Shown here in pieces: positions 35,078 to 47,102 of a stretch of 64,000 bases of DNA (position 1 is the stretch's first letter; the number at the start of each line of letters is the position of its first letter). The stretch is taken from NCBI RefSeq assembly GCF_932526225.1, contig NC_064034.1, positions 15,574,887-15,638,886 of the forward strand. The letters run 5' to 3'. The position numbers and the translations under genes are program-made. Source of the DNA: Nematostella vectensis. Lineage: Eukaryota; Cnidaria; Anthozoa; Actiniaria; Edwardsiidae. The notes under the pieces are model-generated. The model saw only the letters and a list, made by a program, of their open reading frames with translations. It did not search any database and was not told where the DNA came from.

Positions 35078-35480
35078 TGGGCCGTCCACACTAACACGGA
35101 TTCGTTTGGATCCGTATGCTTTTTGATACGTTTAGGCCTTCCGTCCACACAAACACGAATCCGGATACTTTTGAAAACGCCGTCGAAAGTGAATCAAAAT
35201 AAATCCGTATACTTTGGTCCGTAGTGTGGTAGAATCCGTATCAAAATGAAAACGATGGCGTCATATCGCAGGCGTGCGCTGCTTTGAGCACGCGCATATC
35301 ATATAAATGACGTCACCCAGTAGCTTTCAGCGTTTTCAAACGTTTGAATCCGTGTTAGTGTGGACGGCTGGATCCAGGCGAACACGCTGCGAAAACGATA
35401 GTGTGGACGCGAATCAAGTGATGCGTTTTCGGCGAAACAAATCCGGATACTTTTGTATCTGTGTTAATGTGGACGACCCC
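35078..35480. mobile_element. MITE at the BHMT-B stop codon
   Basis: Orthologue of 8801-9223, flanked by TTA at 35075-35077 and 35481-35483. The right TTA is the BHMT-B stop codon on the minus strand. Confidence 0.8.
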
Positions 35481-38400
35481 TTAGTCGTCTTGTGACGTCT
35501 TCCAGGTATCTTCAGTGGTGGCGTAAGCTGCTGAGAAAGGCCGACCAGTGGCAGGTTCGAGATTCTCCCAATACTCGCGATTTGCCCTAAAACAACATAA
35601 AAAAAAACTAAATAAAGCAAGCAATGAGAAATTTTGGAAACAAATGGAGGCCTCATAAAGACGAGGATACCAGTCTAAAAAAGTGTCCAAATTAGATCCA
35701 ACACACCACCACTATAATAATCGAAAGGCGACACGAATATTATGGACATTAATGTAAATGATGGTAATTGAGTCTGCTATTTTAATAAAATTCAACCTTT
35801 CTCAGCAAGTTTTCACACCATCTGACCTTCGAGCAATTTGAGGCTCCGCGTGATGTACTAGGGCCTTCCCCCACAGACAACTCTTGTCACTGCCCGGTGG
35901 AAATCGACCTCGTTCTTTCGCCAGCTGTGAAATCAGGATATGTGCATATCAAACGAAAGGAAAGCAGAACCGATCAGACAAGTAAAAGAAAACCCTCGGG
36001 CTCCAGGGTAAAAAGTTTTCCTATTAGCAAAGGCCTATTTTCTTTGTGTTATTGTAAAATGTGAGGACAAGAGCGCCACAGAAACGAGACTATAAAATAT
36101 ATATTTCGCGTCTCAAGTGCGCTTTCGTCCCCAATGCTATGAACCCTTAACTTTCAGTAGATAGCTTCGTAGTGCCCTTACGAACAAGATGACTTTCTAT
36201 TTTATCTTACGAGTTTTGAGCCTCATTGTTGAAAAAATGTTACACACCAATAATGACCACCTCCTCAGGTAGTGCCCTGATGTGACAGGGATACCCACTT
36301 CTTCAGCTAGTGCCCTGATGTGACAGGGATACCCACCTCTTCAGGTAGTGCCCTGATGTGACAGGGATACCCACCTCTTCAGCTAGTGCCCTGATGTGAC
36401 AGGGACACCCACCTCTTCATCTAGTGCCCTGATGTGACAGGGATACCCACCTCTTCAGCTAGAGCCCTGATGTGACAGGGATACCCACCTCTTCAGCTAG
36501 TGCCCTGATGTGACAGGGATACCCACCTCTTCATCTAGTGCCCTGATGTGACAGGGATACCCACCTCTTCAGCTAGTGCCCTGATGTGACAGGGATACCC
36601 ACCTCCTCAGCTAGTGCCCTGATGTGACAGGGATACCCACCTCCTCAGCTAGTGCCCTGATGTGACAGGGATACCCACCTCTTCAGCTAGTGCCCTGATG
36701 TGACAGGGATACCCACCTCTTCAGCTAGTGCCCTGATGTGACAGGGATACCCACCTCTTCATCTAGTGCCCTGATGTGACAGGGATACCCACCTCTTCAG
36801 CTAGAGCCCTGATGTGACAGGGATACCCACGTCTTCAGCTAGTGCCCTGATGTGACAGGGATACCCACGTCTTCTGCTAGTGGCCTGATGTGACAGGGAT
36901 ACCCACCTCTTCATCTAGTGCCCTGATGTGACAGGGATACCCACCTCCTCAGCTAGTGCCCTAATGTGACAGGGATACCTACCTCTTCAGCTAGTGCCCT
37001 GATGTGACAGGAATACCCACCTCTTCAGCTAGTGCCCTGATGTGACAGGGATACCCACCTCTTCAGTTAGTGCCCTGATGTGACAGGGATACCCACCTCT
37101 TTAGCTAGTGGCCTGATGTGACAGGGATACCTACCTCTTCAGTTAGTGCCCTGATGTGACAGGGATACCCACCTCTTCAGCTAGTGCCCTGATGTGACAG
37201 GGATACCCACCTCTTCAGTTAGTGCCCTGATGTGACAGGGATACCCACCTCTTCCGTTAGTGCCCTGATGTGACAGGGATACCCACGTCTTCTGCTAGTG
37301 GCCTGATGTGACAGGGATACCCACCTCTTCATCTAGTGCCCTGATGTGACAGGGATACCCACCTCTTCAGCTAGTGCCCTGATGTGACAGGGATACCCAC
37401 CTCTTCAGGTAGTGCCCTGATGTGACAGGGATACCCACCTCCTCAGCTAGTGCCCTAATGTGACAGGGATACCTACCTCTTCAGCTACTGCCCTGATGTG
37501 GTAGGGTTCAAATCCGCAGCAACCTCCTATGTATCGAACACCCATATTGTATGCTTTTCGCGCAAATTTATGAGCTTCAATTCTTGTCATTAGCCTTGGC
37601 TCAAGTGCTGAACAAATAAACAGAAAAAAGAACACCTACTAACCAAGTTAAATCAAAAGATAAGGTAGGATCAGTTTGTGGCTCAAGGAATATTAAAAAT
37701 CAGCCAACTTTGTATCACTGTTACTGGAATATGTTATGATAGCTTTATCCCAAGTTATTTATAAATAATTCGTCTAATGCCTTTTAGCAGACCCATAGCC
37801 TGGGGGTGTTTGCAAGAACCACCCCACTCGACTAGAAGGTCCATTCTAATGAAGGAAAATTGAGTACCACTTCGAGTTAGGGCGAGCTAGCTAAGAGAAA
37901 CTGGGTAAACCACTTAAAATCCTTGCTACGGGCATGTCTAGCATGCATATTCTGTAACCCTTGTATTCCAAAATCACCCTCTGATAATGGCGACAAGATA
38001 ACAACTGATTTTTCACTATATTGTTGACAAAATAAATAGGGGTTACTTGCCAGGCCTTTGGCCACGGTCAGTATTTTCAAGACTTTGGTCAAGGTATTTC
38101 ACGATACGGACCGACCTTAACCCGGTAAATAATTTTTTTTTCTAGCCCCAGAGATCCATTCTTGGACCTAGGGCAGATATAGGAATCTAATCTGACGCTC
38201 TATTAGCCAATCAGAATGCAGGATTCGTTACTGTGACTGCTATAAAAAGGCGTACCTAGTGGGTTTTCTGGGATACTAGTGAAGCCCGATGGACCAGCGT
38301 CAGGGACCCAATATCCAACAGGCTGCACCATCCAGTGAGTTTTCAGCCCTTCCCTTTGGATGGCCTCTTGCATCAGGGCAATAGTATCCAGGCTCCGCTC

Positions 38401-41400
38401 TGGGTCGAATCGGCAATTCACTCCTATAATATCTGCACCTGAAAACAAATTTTAGTCATGACTTAATTTTATAATTTGGAGTGTTTTATTTTTTTATTAC
38501 AAAAGAATGTCAATTTAATTCTTTCCCGATCCTTATTATCTTGTTCCCTTTCAACAAAAAACCTCTTTTTTCAAAATATCACCATTAGGGGTATCCTGGG
38601 GGTATCCCGCCATAGGCATTACAAAATATCGCCATCAGGGGTATCCTGCCATAGCCATTACTAAATATCACCATCAGGGGTATCCTAGGGGTATCCCGCC
38701 ATAGCCATTACTAAATATCGCCATCAGGGGTATTCTGGGGTATCCCGCCATAGTCATTACTAAATATCGCCATCAGGGGTATTCTAGGGGTTTCCCGTCA
38801 TAGCCATTACCAAATATCACCATCAGGGGTATCCTAGGGGTATCCGCCATAGCCATTACTAAATATCACCATCAGGGGTATCCTAGGGGTGTCCCCCCAT
38901 AGCCATTACCAAATATCACCATCAGGGGTATCCTAGGGGTATCCGCCATAGCCATTACTAAATATCGCCATCAGGGGTATCCTAGGGGTAACCCCCCATA
39001 GCCATTACCAAATATCACCATCAGGGGTATCCTAGGGGTATACCGTCATAGCCATTACTAAATATCACCATAAGGGGTATCCTAGGGGTATCCCCCCATA
39101 GCCATTACTAAATATCACCATCAGGGGTATCCTAGGGGTATCCCGTCATAGCCATTACCAAATATCACCATCAGGGGTATCCTAGGGGTATCCCCCCATT
39201 GCCATTACTAAATATCACCATCAGGGGTATCCTAGGGGTATCCCGTCATAGCCATTACTAAATATCACCATCAGGGGTATCCTAGGGGTATCCGCCATAG
39301 CCATTACTAAATATCACCATCAGGGGTATCCTAGGGGTATCCCGCCATAGCCATTACTAAATATCACCATCAGGGGTATTCTAGGGGTATCCTGTCATAG
39401 CCATTACCAAATATCGCCATCAGGGGTATCCTAGGGGTATCCCGTCATAGCCATTACCAAATATCGCCATCAGGGGTATCCCGTCATAGCCATTACTAAA
39501 TATCACCATCAGGGGTATCCTAGGGGTATCCCACCATAGCCATTACAAACCTTACCACTTAGTGCCAAACCTCCCTTTCAGTGGCTAGGAGTTTAAAAAA
39601 GGTGGTTTAATTCATGAAAACTACATACAAAAAATAAACAAGTCTTTCAAGCCCTAAGCTGTCTTCCATTGATGACAATCCTCATTTTGCTGGCAGATCA
39701 GCCTTTTCTTCTAGCAATCTCCATAACGTATCTCGCCATCACAATGATTTTATCTTGGATAACTGCACAACTATTACTGGGCCATTTGGTCCTTCGGGAC
39801 CAACTAACTTTCGCAATATCCCATTACTAGAGCTATCACCAATCAACCATACCTGCACGAACCAATCTCAAAGCACACTCTCCTGGCAGCACGCCATGAC
39901 GATCACCCTCACGACTTATTGCCAGGGAAACTGCCGTGGGCATCCCACTTTCCTTTATCACCTCAACCATCCATTCAGCCTCTTGGACATGTGAGATGTA
40001 CTTTAGAAAGTATGAAAATAGCTGTTAGCTCATGGAATTTTTTTTATAAACAAATTCTGTGCTGCCATTGCTGGATTCTGCAAAACAATGTTTGTACACA
40101 TGCCTGACTTACATCTATATATATTTATGATAAGGGAAACAAACTCCTCCGAATCCAAGGATGCTGCCACCTCATCCACACAGGTGAAGGGGAGTTCAGC
40201 ATCTGATGTGTTATAGGGTATTTCAAAATTCAGAATGGAACTCTCATATAGGATCCCATTCAAGGGCTTTTTCTAAGTGAGAGATAGGGCTCGGAATCAT
40301 CCATTTTGAAATGTGTGATGGAAACCCACACCTTTTGCTAAAACACACACTTTATTCTGCACAGCCCAAGGCCATAATAACCGCAAAACTACAGTTTTCT
40401 TACGAAGGACACAGTGGTGTTGAGGCTACAGTTTGTTTTCGAAAACCTTATTGGGAAGAAGTGATTTCGCAAAATAAAACCCAAGAACAAGTGCAGTCAT
40501 GCATCAGCCCTGCTAAACACTCCCAACACAGGGCTCCCAATATGGACAATAAAAAGTGAAGGAAAGTATTTGGGGCACATTCTTTTCCTCCAACTCTCAA
40601 AGGGAGGTTGGGGTTATTAATATAAATGGTGAAAAATAAATTTATTAGCCCCATGACATGGGTTGCTTAACCTTATGTTTAACGTGAATGTTCCCACAGG
40701 TAACTGACGAATGAACATAACTTTGCAAGTCTGCTTTGATCATGACAAAAGATTTAATGGTAGAATGATCTTGCTAAAGTTAGAATAGTAATCATTTTCA
40801 GACACTATTACCTCAGCAATGATAAGATCCATCCCTGTGTCCACAAAGATTTGAACCTGATCTCGGAATCTCTGCTGTATTTCCTCTTTTGAGGCAAGGC
40901 CCTTTCTGAAGAGAGATCCTGTCTCACACAGGGATCCTGACGCAAGGGCAAACTCTCCTTCACCAGAAACCCCTTTGGCAAGCAAACTACCAGCATGGCT
41001 TATCTCATTCCACTTAAAGAAAAAAAAAAAAGAAATATTCGATAGATAGATAGATAGGTTTATTCAAAAACTTTGCAACCCGAAGGTTGAATTACGTTAT
41101 GTTACAATAGTCAAATACTTTAAAAATCTAAAAATCTAAAATATGAATCTAAAATTACAGGCTTGATCAAATCTATACTGCGTTGATTAAATATCTAGTC
41201 GTAAAATTTAGTGGAGGCATTGAACATTAAAAAACTTTTTGCAAAACGTTGCGTGTTGGCTTTGATGGCAAAGACCCTCCTCTTCCTAATATTAATTCTA
41301 GAGTTCTGCTGAGGGAGCTGCCTATGTAGTTTGTGGTTTGGACTGGCCATGACTTCGCTAAAGAGTTTGTTTGTTGCGACCTCACGTCTTTCATGTAGTG

Positions 41401-44400
41401 TTGTGATATTAGAGGCAAGTAATGCCTGTGCATAAGAGTCGTCTGGAAATATTATTCTAAGCGCACGCTTTTGACATGACTCCAAATCTGCTGCTAGGTA
41501 CTTGGGCAAACTATTATGAAATAGCGCGCATGCGTACTCTGTACATGGTCTAATGCAAGTTAGATAAAATAGAATGAGCTCCTTTGGTTTTACGTTTGCG
41601 CGCTTAAGCTGGCGTAGAAAGTAAAGACGCTTATTTACCTTTTTGATAACTTCATCTACGTGGGCGTTCCACTTTAGGTCACTCGAAAAGGTTACGCCTA
41701 AGATCTTAGCTTGTGAAACGCATTCCAGCTCAGTATTGTTAACATATATTCATACCTCTACGTCCTTTTACTGAGTATTAGGCATTCTAAATTTTTTTTC
41801 TCACTTTTAAAACTACATTATATTCCATAACTACACAACACTGTACTATACAGTACTACACTATAATATCTATAACTACACTATACTATAACTATAATAC
41901 ATTAACAACAAGCAATACTAGACTAATAACTAACAATAATAGCTAGTGGCAGCAAACCTTGTGTTGAACCATATGATATAAAATATGATAATTGTCATTG
42001 TGGGAGGGGGTGGGGTAAAAAAAACCTGTCTGTGATTATCATCCAAAAATGTTTATATTTCCTTTTGTAAAATTCCAATTCTAATGGGACAGCCTTACCT
42101 CTGCCCCCCCCCCCTCTTGTACCTCACATCAGTTAAATTTCAGATAATTAAAATACTTAAATAGTTATCATTCAAATCTTGAGAGCAATTGCAAGTACAG
42201 TTGTCTTAACAACACCCATATTAGGGGCATCCCTGCTCAAACAGAAAAACAAGTCCATGACTAAACAATAAGTCCCCCAGGAAAAGAACACCCTTTTGTC
42301 ATGCTAATACTGAAGTTGAAAGCACCAACAAACATAGTGATGTAGGTTATGTGCAATTATGCGACCAACTCTTTTAATTCATCATGTCAAATGAAATGGT
42401 TTCGTGGTGTTAATTTTATGGCCATGTATGAAAAAAAGTAATTTGTTAAGTGTCTGATTCTAGAATCTTATCATTAAGAAGCTTATCATTAGGAATTCTA
42501 CATGATATTGATGCTCAATTAAGCTCTGTATTATCCTGGTATCCCCCGGGCTAGCTCCTCCCTTTAGAAACTCCCACCATGAATGCTAGATGTTTTTTTC
42601 CCGAGGGTGTCCATTACAGCAAGAGGTAACTTGCATATTGCTTACATTTTCAATGTCCTTGAAAGTTTTACCTATTTCTCTGCCAATTGCACCATTAGTA
42701 AAATACCTTATAACTGTAACCAGCTGAAACAAGGGGTTTATCTTGCATAGCAAAAGTGAAAGCCTGTATGACATCTGCACCGGCCCTCAGAAATTCACGA
42801 TGAAGCTGCTGGACTAAAACACACTTTTCAACAAGTGCCATACTTGGCTATATAGGCAAATGGCTATGACTATTCTAATTAATGGTATCCCTTTTAGCAG
42901 CCATTCAGATAGAATTATTGCTATGGGAATGCTCACTCAATCTTTTCTCATTCACTCTTTTCACTCTTTTGTCTATGTTGTCTAAATTACCTTTTAAGCA
43001 GAGCTAAAGCAAGGTGTCTTTAGCAGCATTTTGGGCATCCTCGGAAACCCAGGGGTATTTTCCTAAGCGTTAGAGGAAAATACCCCTGGGTTTCTGAGGA
43101 TGCATTTTGGGTATAGGGGGCTGTTTACCTATATACAGTCATTTGACAAAAGGTTTGTTGAGGCAACATTTGTAATAACCTGCCACATTTGTTATAACCG
43201 CCGCATGTGTAATAAGGTAGGCCACATTTGTAATACACTATCCGATATCTCATGAAAGAAACATCGTACGACAACCAAACTTGGTAGGTGTCATGTACAG
43301 GTGTCTGGGGGGGGGGGGGGTGCAACCAAATGGTCATGTGATATGTACTTTTGACGTAATCGATAGAAATATAAACATAAAAAATATGTCATGATAGACA
43401 CATCGTCAGGCTGTCAAACAAGCAAGATGTCACGCTAGAGTCAATAAGGTGAGACAGAATGGCCATGTGATGTATGACGTCATCGACGACAACATTGAAA
43501 TATTGATATCTCAAGTTGAAACATCGCCAGATATCCAAACTCAGAGGATATCATGTAGCTTAGGTAGGTGTTAAGGCAGATCAAAGAGATAGATCACGTA
43601 ATGTGCGACTTCATTGTTAGCGTCACAAGCAGTCATAAATCTTTGAAAAATATCAGCAAAAAATAATCAAAGTTCTGGTTTGGAGCTCTGCTTTTAGGCA
43701 GTACCTTAAGTTATCTGATAAACAAGAAGAATTTGATTTTTCTAAGAGACAAGGAAGACGTAGCGACAGAATTAATCAAAATGATCGATTATTCAAACTC
43801 AAATCGATAAGGCAAACATCAAGGATCATATCTTATCCCGTAAAAGAAAGACTAATATGCTCTCGACAACAAAATGCATATTAACTCACATCATGGTAAA
43901 AACAAGGGGCAATTATGATAATTAATAATAATCAGCTATTATTCTCACAATCAATGTGCTCACAACAGTAATAGTAATTACAAATATTTCTTAATAAAGT
44001 AACAATCACTTTAACTCAATAATTATAAAACGCACGCCTTATCATGTTATAAGAATGATAGCAGGTGATTACAATGATATGAGTGTCCATCTGTCATTAC
44101 ATACGTGCCCATCTATCTCGGGCAAAAAGCTATTTTTAGACACACACGCAAGGCATCACAATGCACTTCCTTCTAGAAAAAAAAACTAAGCCTTTGAGCT
44201 CGACTTACTGTGTGGTGGATCTTAAAATAATATTTTTTTTGCCCAAAAGATGGGCGCGTATATATCGGGGTTCCACTGTATCAATAACATAAATTACTCT
44301 CAGTTTGGTTGCCTTGATAAGCTCAGTTCTTGAGATATTATTTCTTTTTCTTTGACGACGTCATTGATGATGTCACATATCACGTGATCATTTTGTTGAC

Positions 44401-45387
44401 ACTGCCTTGACACTAGCAGTGGTAACATCATAATGTTTCCTTCATGAGATATGGATATATTTGTTTTTTTTATTGCATCATCAATGATGTCACATATCCG
44501 TGACCATCTCGTTCACCCCCCTTGATATACCTACATGACACCTATCAAATTTGGTTGTCATATGTGCTTCTTTCATGGGATATGCATATTTTTGTGTTTG
44601 GTGATGTATTTGATTATGTCACATATCTTGTGACCATCTGGTTGCACCCTCTTGACACCTACATGACACCTACCAAGTTTGGCTGTCGTACGATGTTTCT
44701 TTTTTGAGATATCAGATAGTTTATTACAAATGTGGCCTAACTTATTACAAATGTGGTGGTTATAACAAATGTGACAGGTTATAACAAATGTGGCCTAACT
44801 TATTACAAATGTTGCGGTTATAACAAATGTGACAGGTTATTACAAATGTGGCCTCAACAAGCCACCACTACACCATCTAAGTCTAAAGTTATGCAGTCGG
44901 TAATATTTGCAGCTAAGCGCTTCAGTGGTTTTTACCCATGCTTACATGCGGGCTTGTCGCAAAGCCGGTTGATGACAACCTTTTGTCAAACGACTGCATG
45001 TAGTAGATCATTTTCATTTAGTAGCTTCTCCTTGGAGTCTACGACAACGCACACACAAGATTTCAGTGCAAGCTACCTAATATTGCTGTTGTTGTCCTTC
45101 TGCTGTAGTAAATCTTTAATTTCTCTTTTAATTTGTCTTTCATTTCAGAGAACCCCCAGTTGAGTTGGGGTGTTTATCTCAACCTCCCCATTGCTGTTGA
45201 CCTACAAGATCCATCATCTAAGTCTGTTGTGTAAGGAGAAAGGGTATCTACCTGCTTCTGGGTTCTCCATTACACACTCAGGAGTCCACACCCCAGCCTT
45301 CACATAGCCACGCCTTTCAAGTGCATATGTCATTCCTCCATCACCAATTATCACCTCTTCATTATTGAGCCTTTCCAGAATTCCTCG
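35481..45387 (-). CDS. BHMT copy B (betaine-homocysteine S-methyltransferase)
   Basis: Eight exons on the minus strand: 45252-45387 ([18 protein letters not shown]), 42707-42813 ([12 protein letters not shown]-like), 40812-41012, 39853-40000 ([19 protein letters not shown]), 38256-38438 (GVNCRFDP), 37477-37607 ([20 protein letters not shown]), 35827-35924 ([15 protein letters not shown]) and 35481-35586 (REYWENL to stop). All borders are GT/AG and the phases join; the exons total 1110 nt, about 369 codons, against about 406 residues in vertebrate BHMT. The three zinc cysteines (one in GVNC, two in GGCC) and the N-terminal GDGG betaine/homocysteine loop are present. The first roughly 10 residues should lie in an unseen exon. 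The C-terminal arm is cut short by a MITE. This is the only copy here able to encode a complete active site. Confidence 0.9.
36259..37476. repeat. 38-bp minisatellite, about 32 copies (BHMT-B)
   Basis: Same unit as 9898-11401. It abuts the zinc-motif exon: the exon end CACATCAGGGCAGTAGC, TGAAGAG, GTAGGTATCCC is itself the first, slightly different, unit. The array fills most of the intron before exon 35827-35924. Confidence 0.97.
37477..37607 (-). CDS. BHMT-B zinc-motif exon
   Basis: 131 nt encoding [20 protein letters not shown], then [23 protein letters not shown]. The last codon GAG is followed by the donor GTAGGT, and the 38-bp minisatellite starts directly there. This exon is missing from copy A. 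Confidence 0.92.
37608..38255. other. BHMT-B intron, nothing further seen
   Basis: AT-rich intron of about 650 bp without repeat or ORF of note. Confidence 0.4.
38581..39545. repeat. 50-bp minisatellite, about 19 copies
   Basis: Unit CATAGCCATTACTAAATATC, ACCATCAGGG, GTATCCTAGGGGTATCCCGT with variants. It lies in the BHMT-B intron between exons 38256-38438 and 39853-40000. Copy A has no such array. Confidence 0.95.
41041..41760 (-). mobile_element. CR1-like LINE, 5'-truncated 3' end
   Basis: The minus-strand frame encodes the RT C-terminal region: [38 protein letters not shown], then [20 protein letters not shown] and [12 protein letters not shown]. The 3' end carries a GATA-repeat tail (about 41042-41058). 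It lies in the BHMT-B intron and belongs to the same broad family as 12560-14820. Confidence 0.8.
41195..41509 (-). pseudogene. CR1 RT C-terminal domain fragment
   Basis: 104 codons starting [20 protein letters not shown]. Typical end of CR1/L2 ORF2. No catalytic part. Confidence 0.8.
41765..42706. other. BHMT-B intron, nothing further seen
   Basis: AT-rich, with CTATA-rich and C-run low-complexity patches (C run at about 42107). No gene. Confidence 0.4.
43036..43102. mobile_element. Perfect-looking palindrome MITE
   Basis: CATCCTCGGAAACCCAGGGG at the left and its near-exact inverse ending GAGGATG at the right form a stem of about 29 bp around AAGCGTTAG. Shares its ends with 19492-19567. 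Confidence 0.75.
43134..45000. mobile_element. 1.9-kb nonautonomous TIR element
   Basis: Terminal inverted repeats TACAGTCATTTGACAAAAGG at the left and CCTTTTGTCAAACGACTGCA at the right. Subterminal blocks of TTACAAATGTGG-type repeats are inverted at 43160-43240 and 44715-44860. The interior is degenerate copies of the GACGTCA/CACGTGA unit of 34300-34935 and has no coding capacity. Inserted in the first long intron of BHMT-B. Confidence 0.75.
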
Positions 45388-46411
45388 CTATTGGACAAAG
45401 TAAATCAATACTTATACCAATACAGCATGTGAAAGAGATGTGATTTTTCCCGAAAGAAAAAAAAAGAAACAGTGGTGCCAGCAATGTTGGCTGATATTGG
45501 TCCTTTGCACAGGGCTTTTCACCCCTTGCTGCAATTTTCAATACTTCTGTGAACAAAAATTTCCATCTGCTAAACCCCTTTCTGATGCACGTCATTCAAA
45601 CTAATGTAAAGAATTTCCAACTGCTAAACCCTTTTCGGACTTGCGTCATTAAAACTAATGAATTCCTCAACCCAACATAAACCACTGACACTGTTTTGTG
45701 TTTGGCATAAGAGAAGTTTATTATAAAATCACTACAAACTGATAAATGAAAAACTAAAATAATAATAATAAACCTCTCTGCCACCCTTCACACAAAGCCC
45801 AGGGTGGGAGGGCGGGAAAAATATGAGCTTGATATATAAACGTTGAAAAGAACAAAGAATTATAGAGTGAAGCTGTGAACGTGTGCTAGCAATCAAGACT
45901 AGAGATAACTGAAATACAATATGCTGGCTTGAGCAATTAATCCCTTTAAGCTAGGTGCCCAAAGGGGGGTAGAATAACATCTGGTGCTTTGAAACCAATT
46001 CACTTCTGGTCAATGAAAATGGCCCAAGGATTTTGAATGACAGAAGCCTAAATGCAATTTAGCAGTTGGAAGTTGCACCAATACACAACATTGAGATAAA
46101 AACAAAGGCACACACAGCTATATATCGTATTGTAAATTAAAATGCCCCAATGATTTTGAATGACAGAAGCCTGGGTTGGTTCTCATGCTAAACAATATTG
46201 CTATTCTCACTACTTACGTAATTGGAATGTCACAGGGTAATCTAGAGTTATCCAATAAGATAGTCCCTAGGGATGTGGATACCCACGTGAACCTGGGATA
46301 TATAATGATAATGTCCTGACTCATTCTGGGTCAGTTTGCTGAGACTGCAGACAGTAGGAGAAAGGAGCCCCAACCACCTCCCCTGGTGACGGTGCACACA
46401 CTCTAGCATAC
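45388..46411. other. 5' flank of BHMT-B, no gene recognised
   Basis: Should hold the first exon and promoter of BHMT copy B; none was recognised. Confidence 0.35.
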
Positions 46412-47102
46412 ATTCATCGCTACCCTTTTGCCATAGCCAGGAGTGGGTGCTTCCCATAACTTAGTATACCCGTGGCGTGACAATAGGGAGTGGTGAGGAT
46501 ATGTAACTACCCTCATCGCTACCCTTTTGCCATAGCCAGGATCGGGTGCTTCCCATAACTTAGTTTACCCGTGGCATGACAATAGGGAGTGGTGAGGATA
46601 TGTAACTACCCTCATCGCTACCCTTTTGCCATAGCCAGGAGCGGGTGCTTCCCATAACTTAGTATACCCGTGGCATGACAATAGGGAGTGGTGAGGATAT
46701 GTAACTACCCTCATCGCTACCCTTTTGCCATAGCCAGGATCGGGTGCTTCCCATAACTTAGTTTACCCGTGGCATGACAATAGGGAGTGGTGAGGATATG
46801 TAACTACCCTCATCGCTACCCTTTTGCCATAGCCAGGAGCGGGTGCTTCCCATAACTTAGTATACCCGTGGCATGACAATAGGGAGTGGTGAGGATATGT
46901 AACTACCCTCATCGCTACCCTTTTGCCATAGCCAGGAGCGGGTGCTTCCCATAACTTAGTTTACCCGTGGCATGACAATAGGGAGTGGTGAGGATATGTA
47001 ACTACCCTCATCGCTACCCTTTTGCCATAGCCAGGAGCGGGTGCTTCCCATAACTTAGTATACCTGTGGCATGACAATAGGGAGTGGTGAGGATATGTAA
47101 CT
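46412..47102. repeat. 99-bp satellite, 7 copies
   Basis: Head-to-tail 99-bp units beginning CATCGCTACCCTTTTGCCAT. The inner copies are nearly identical, alternating AGTATACCC/AGTTTACCC and AGGAGCGGG/AGGATCGGG variants, which points to higher-order duplication of a two-unit block. Confidence 0.95.

Noticed and set aside
38581-39545. CRISPR-like or gene-coding repeat
   Set aside because: Head-to-tail 50-bp units without spacers and with no conserved frame.
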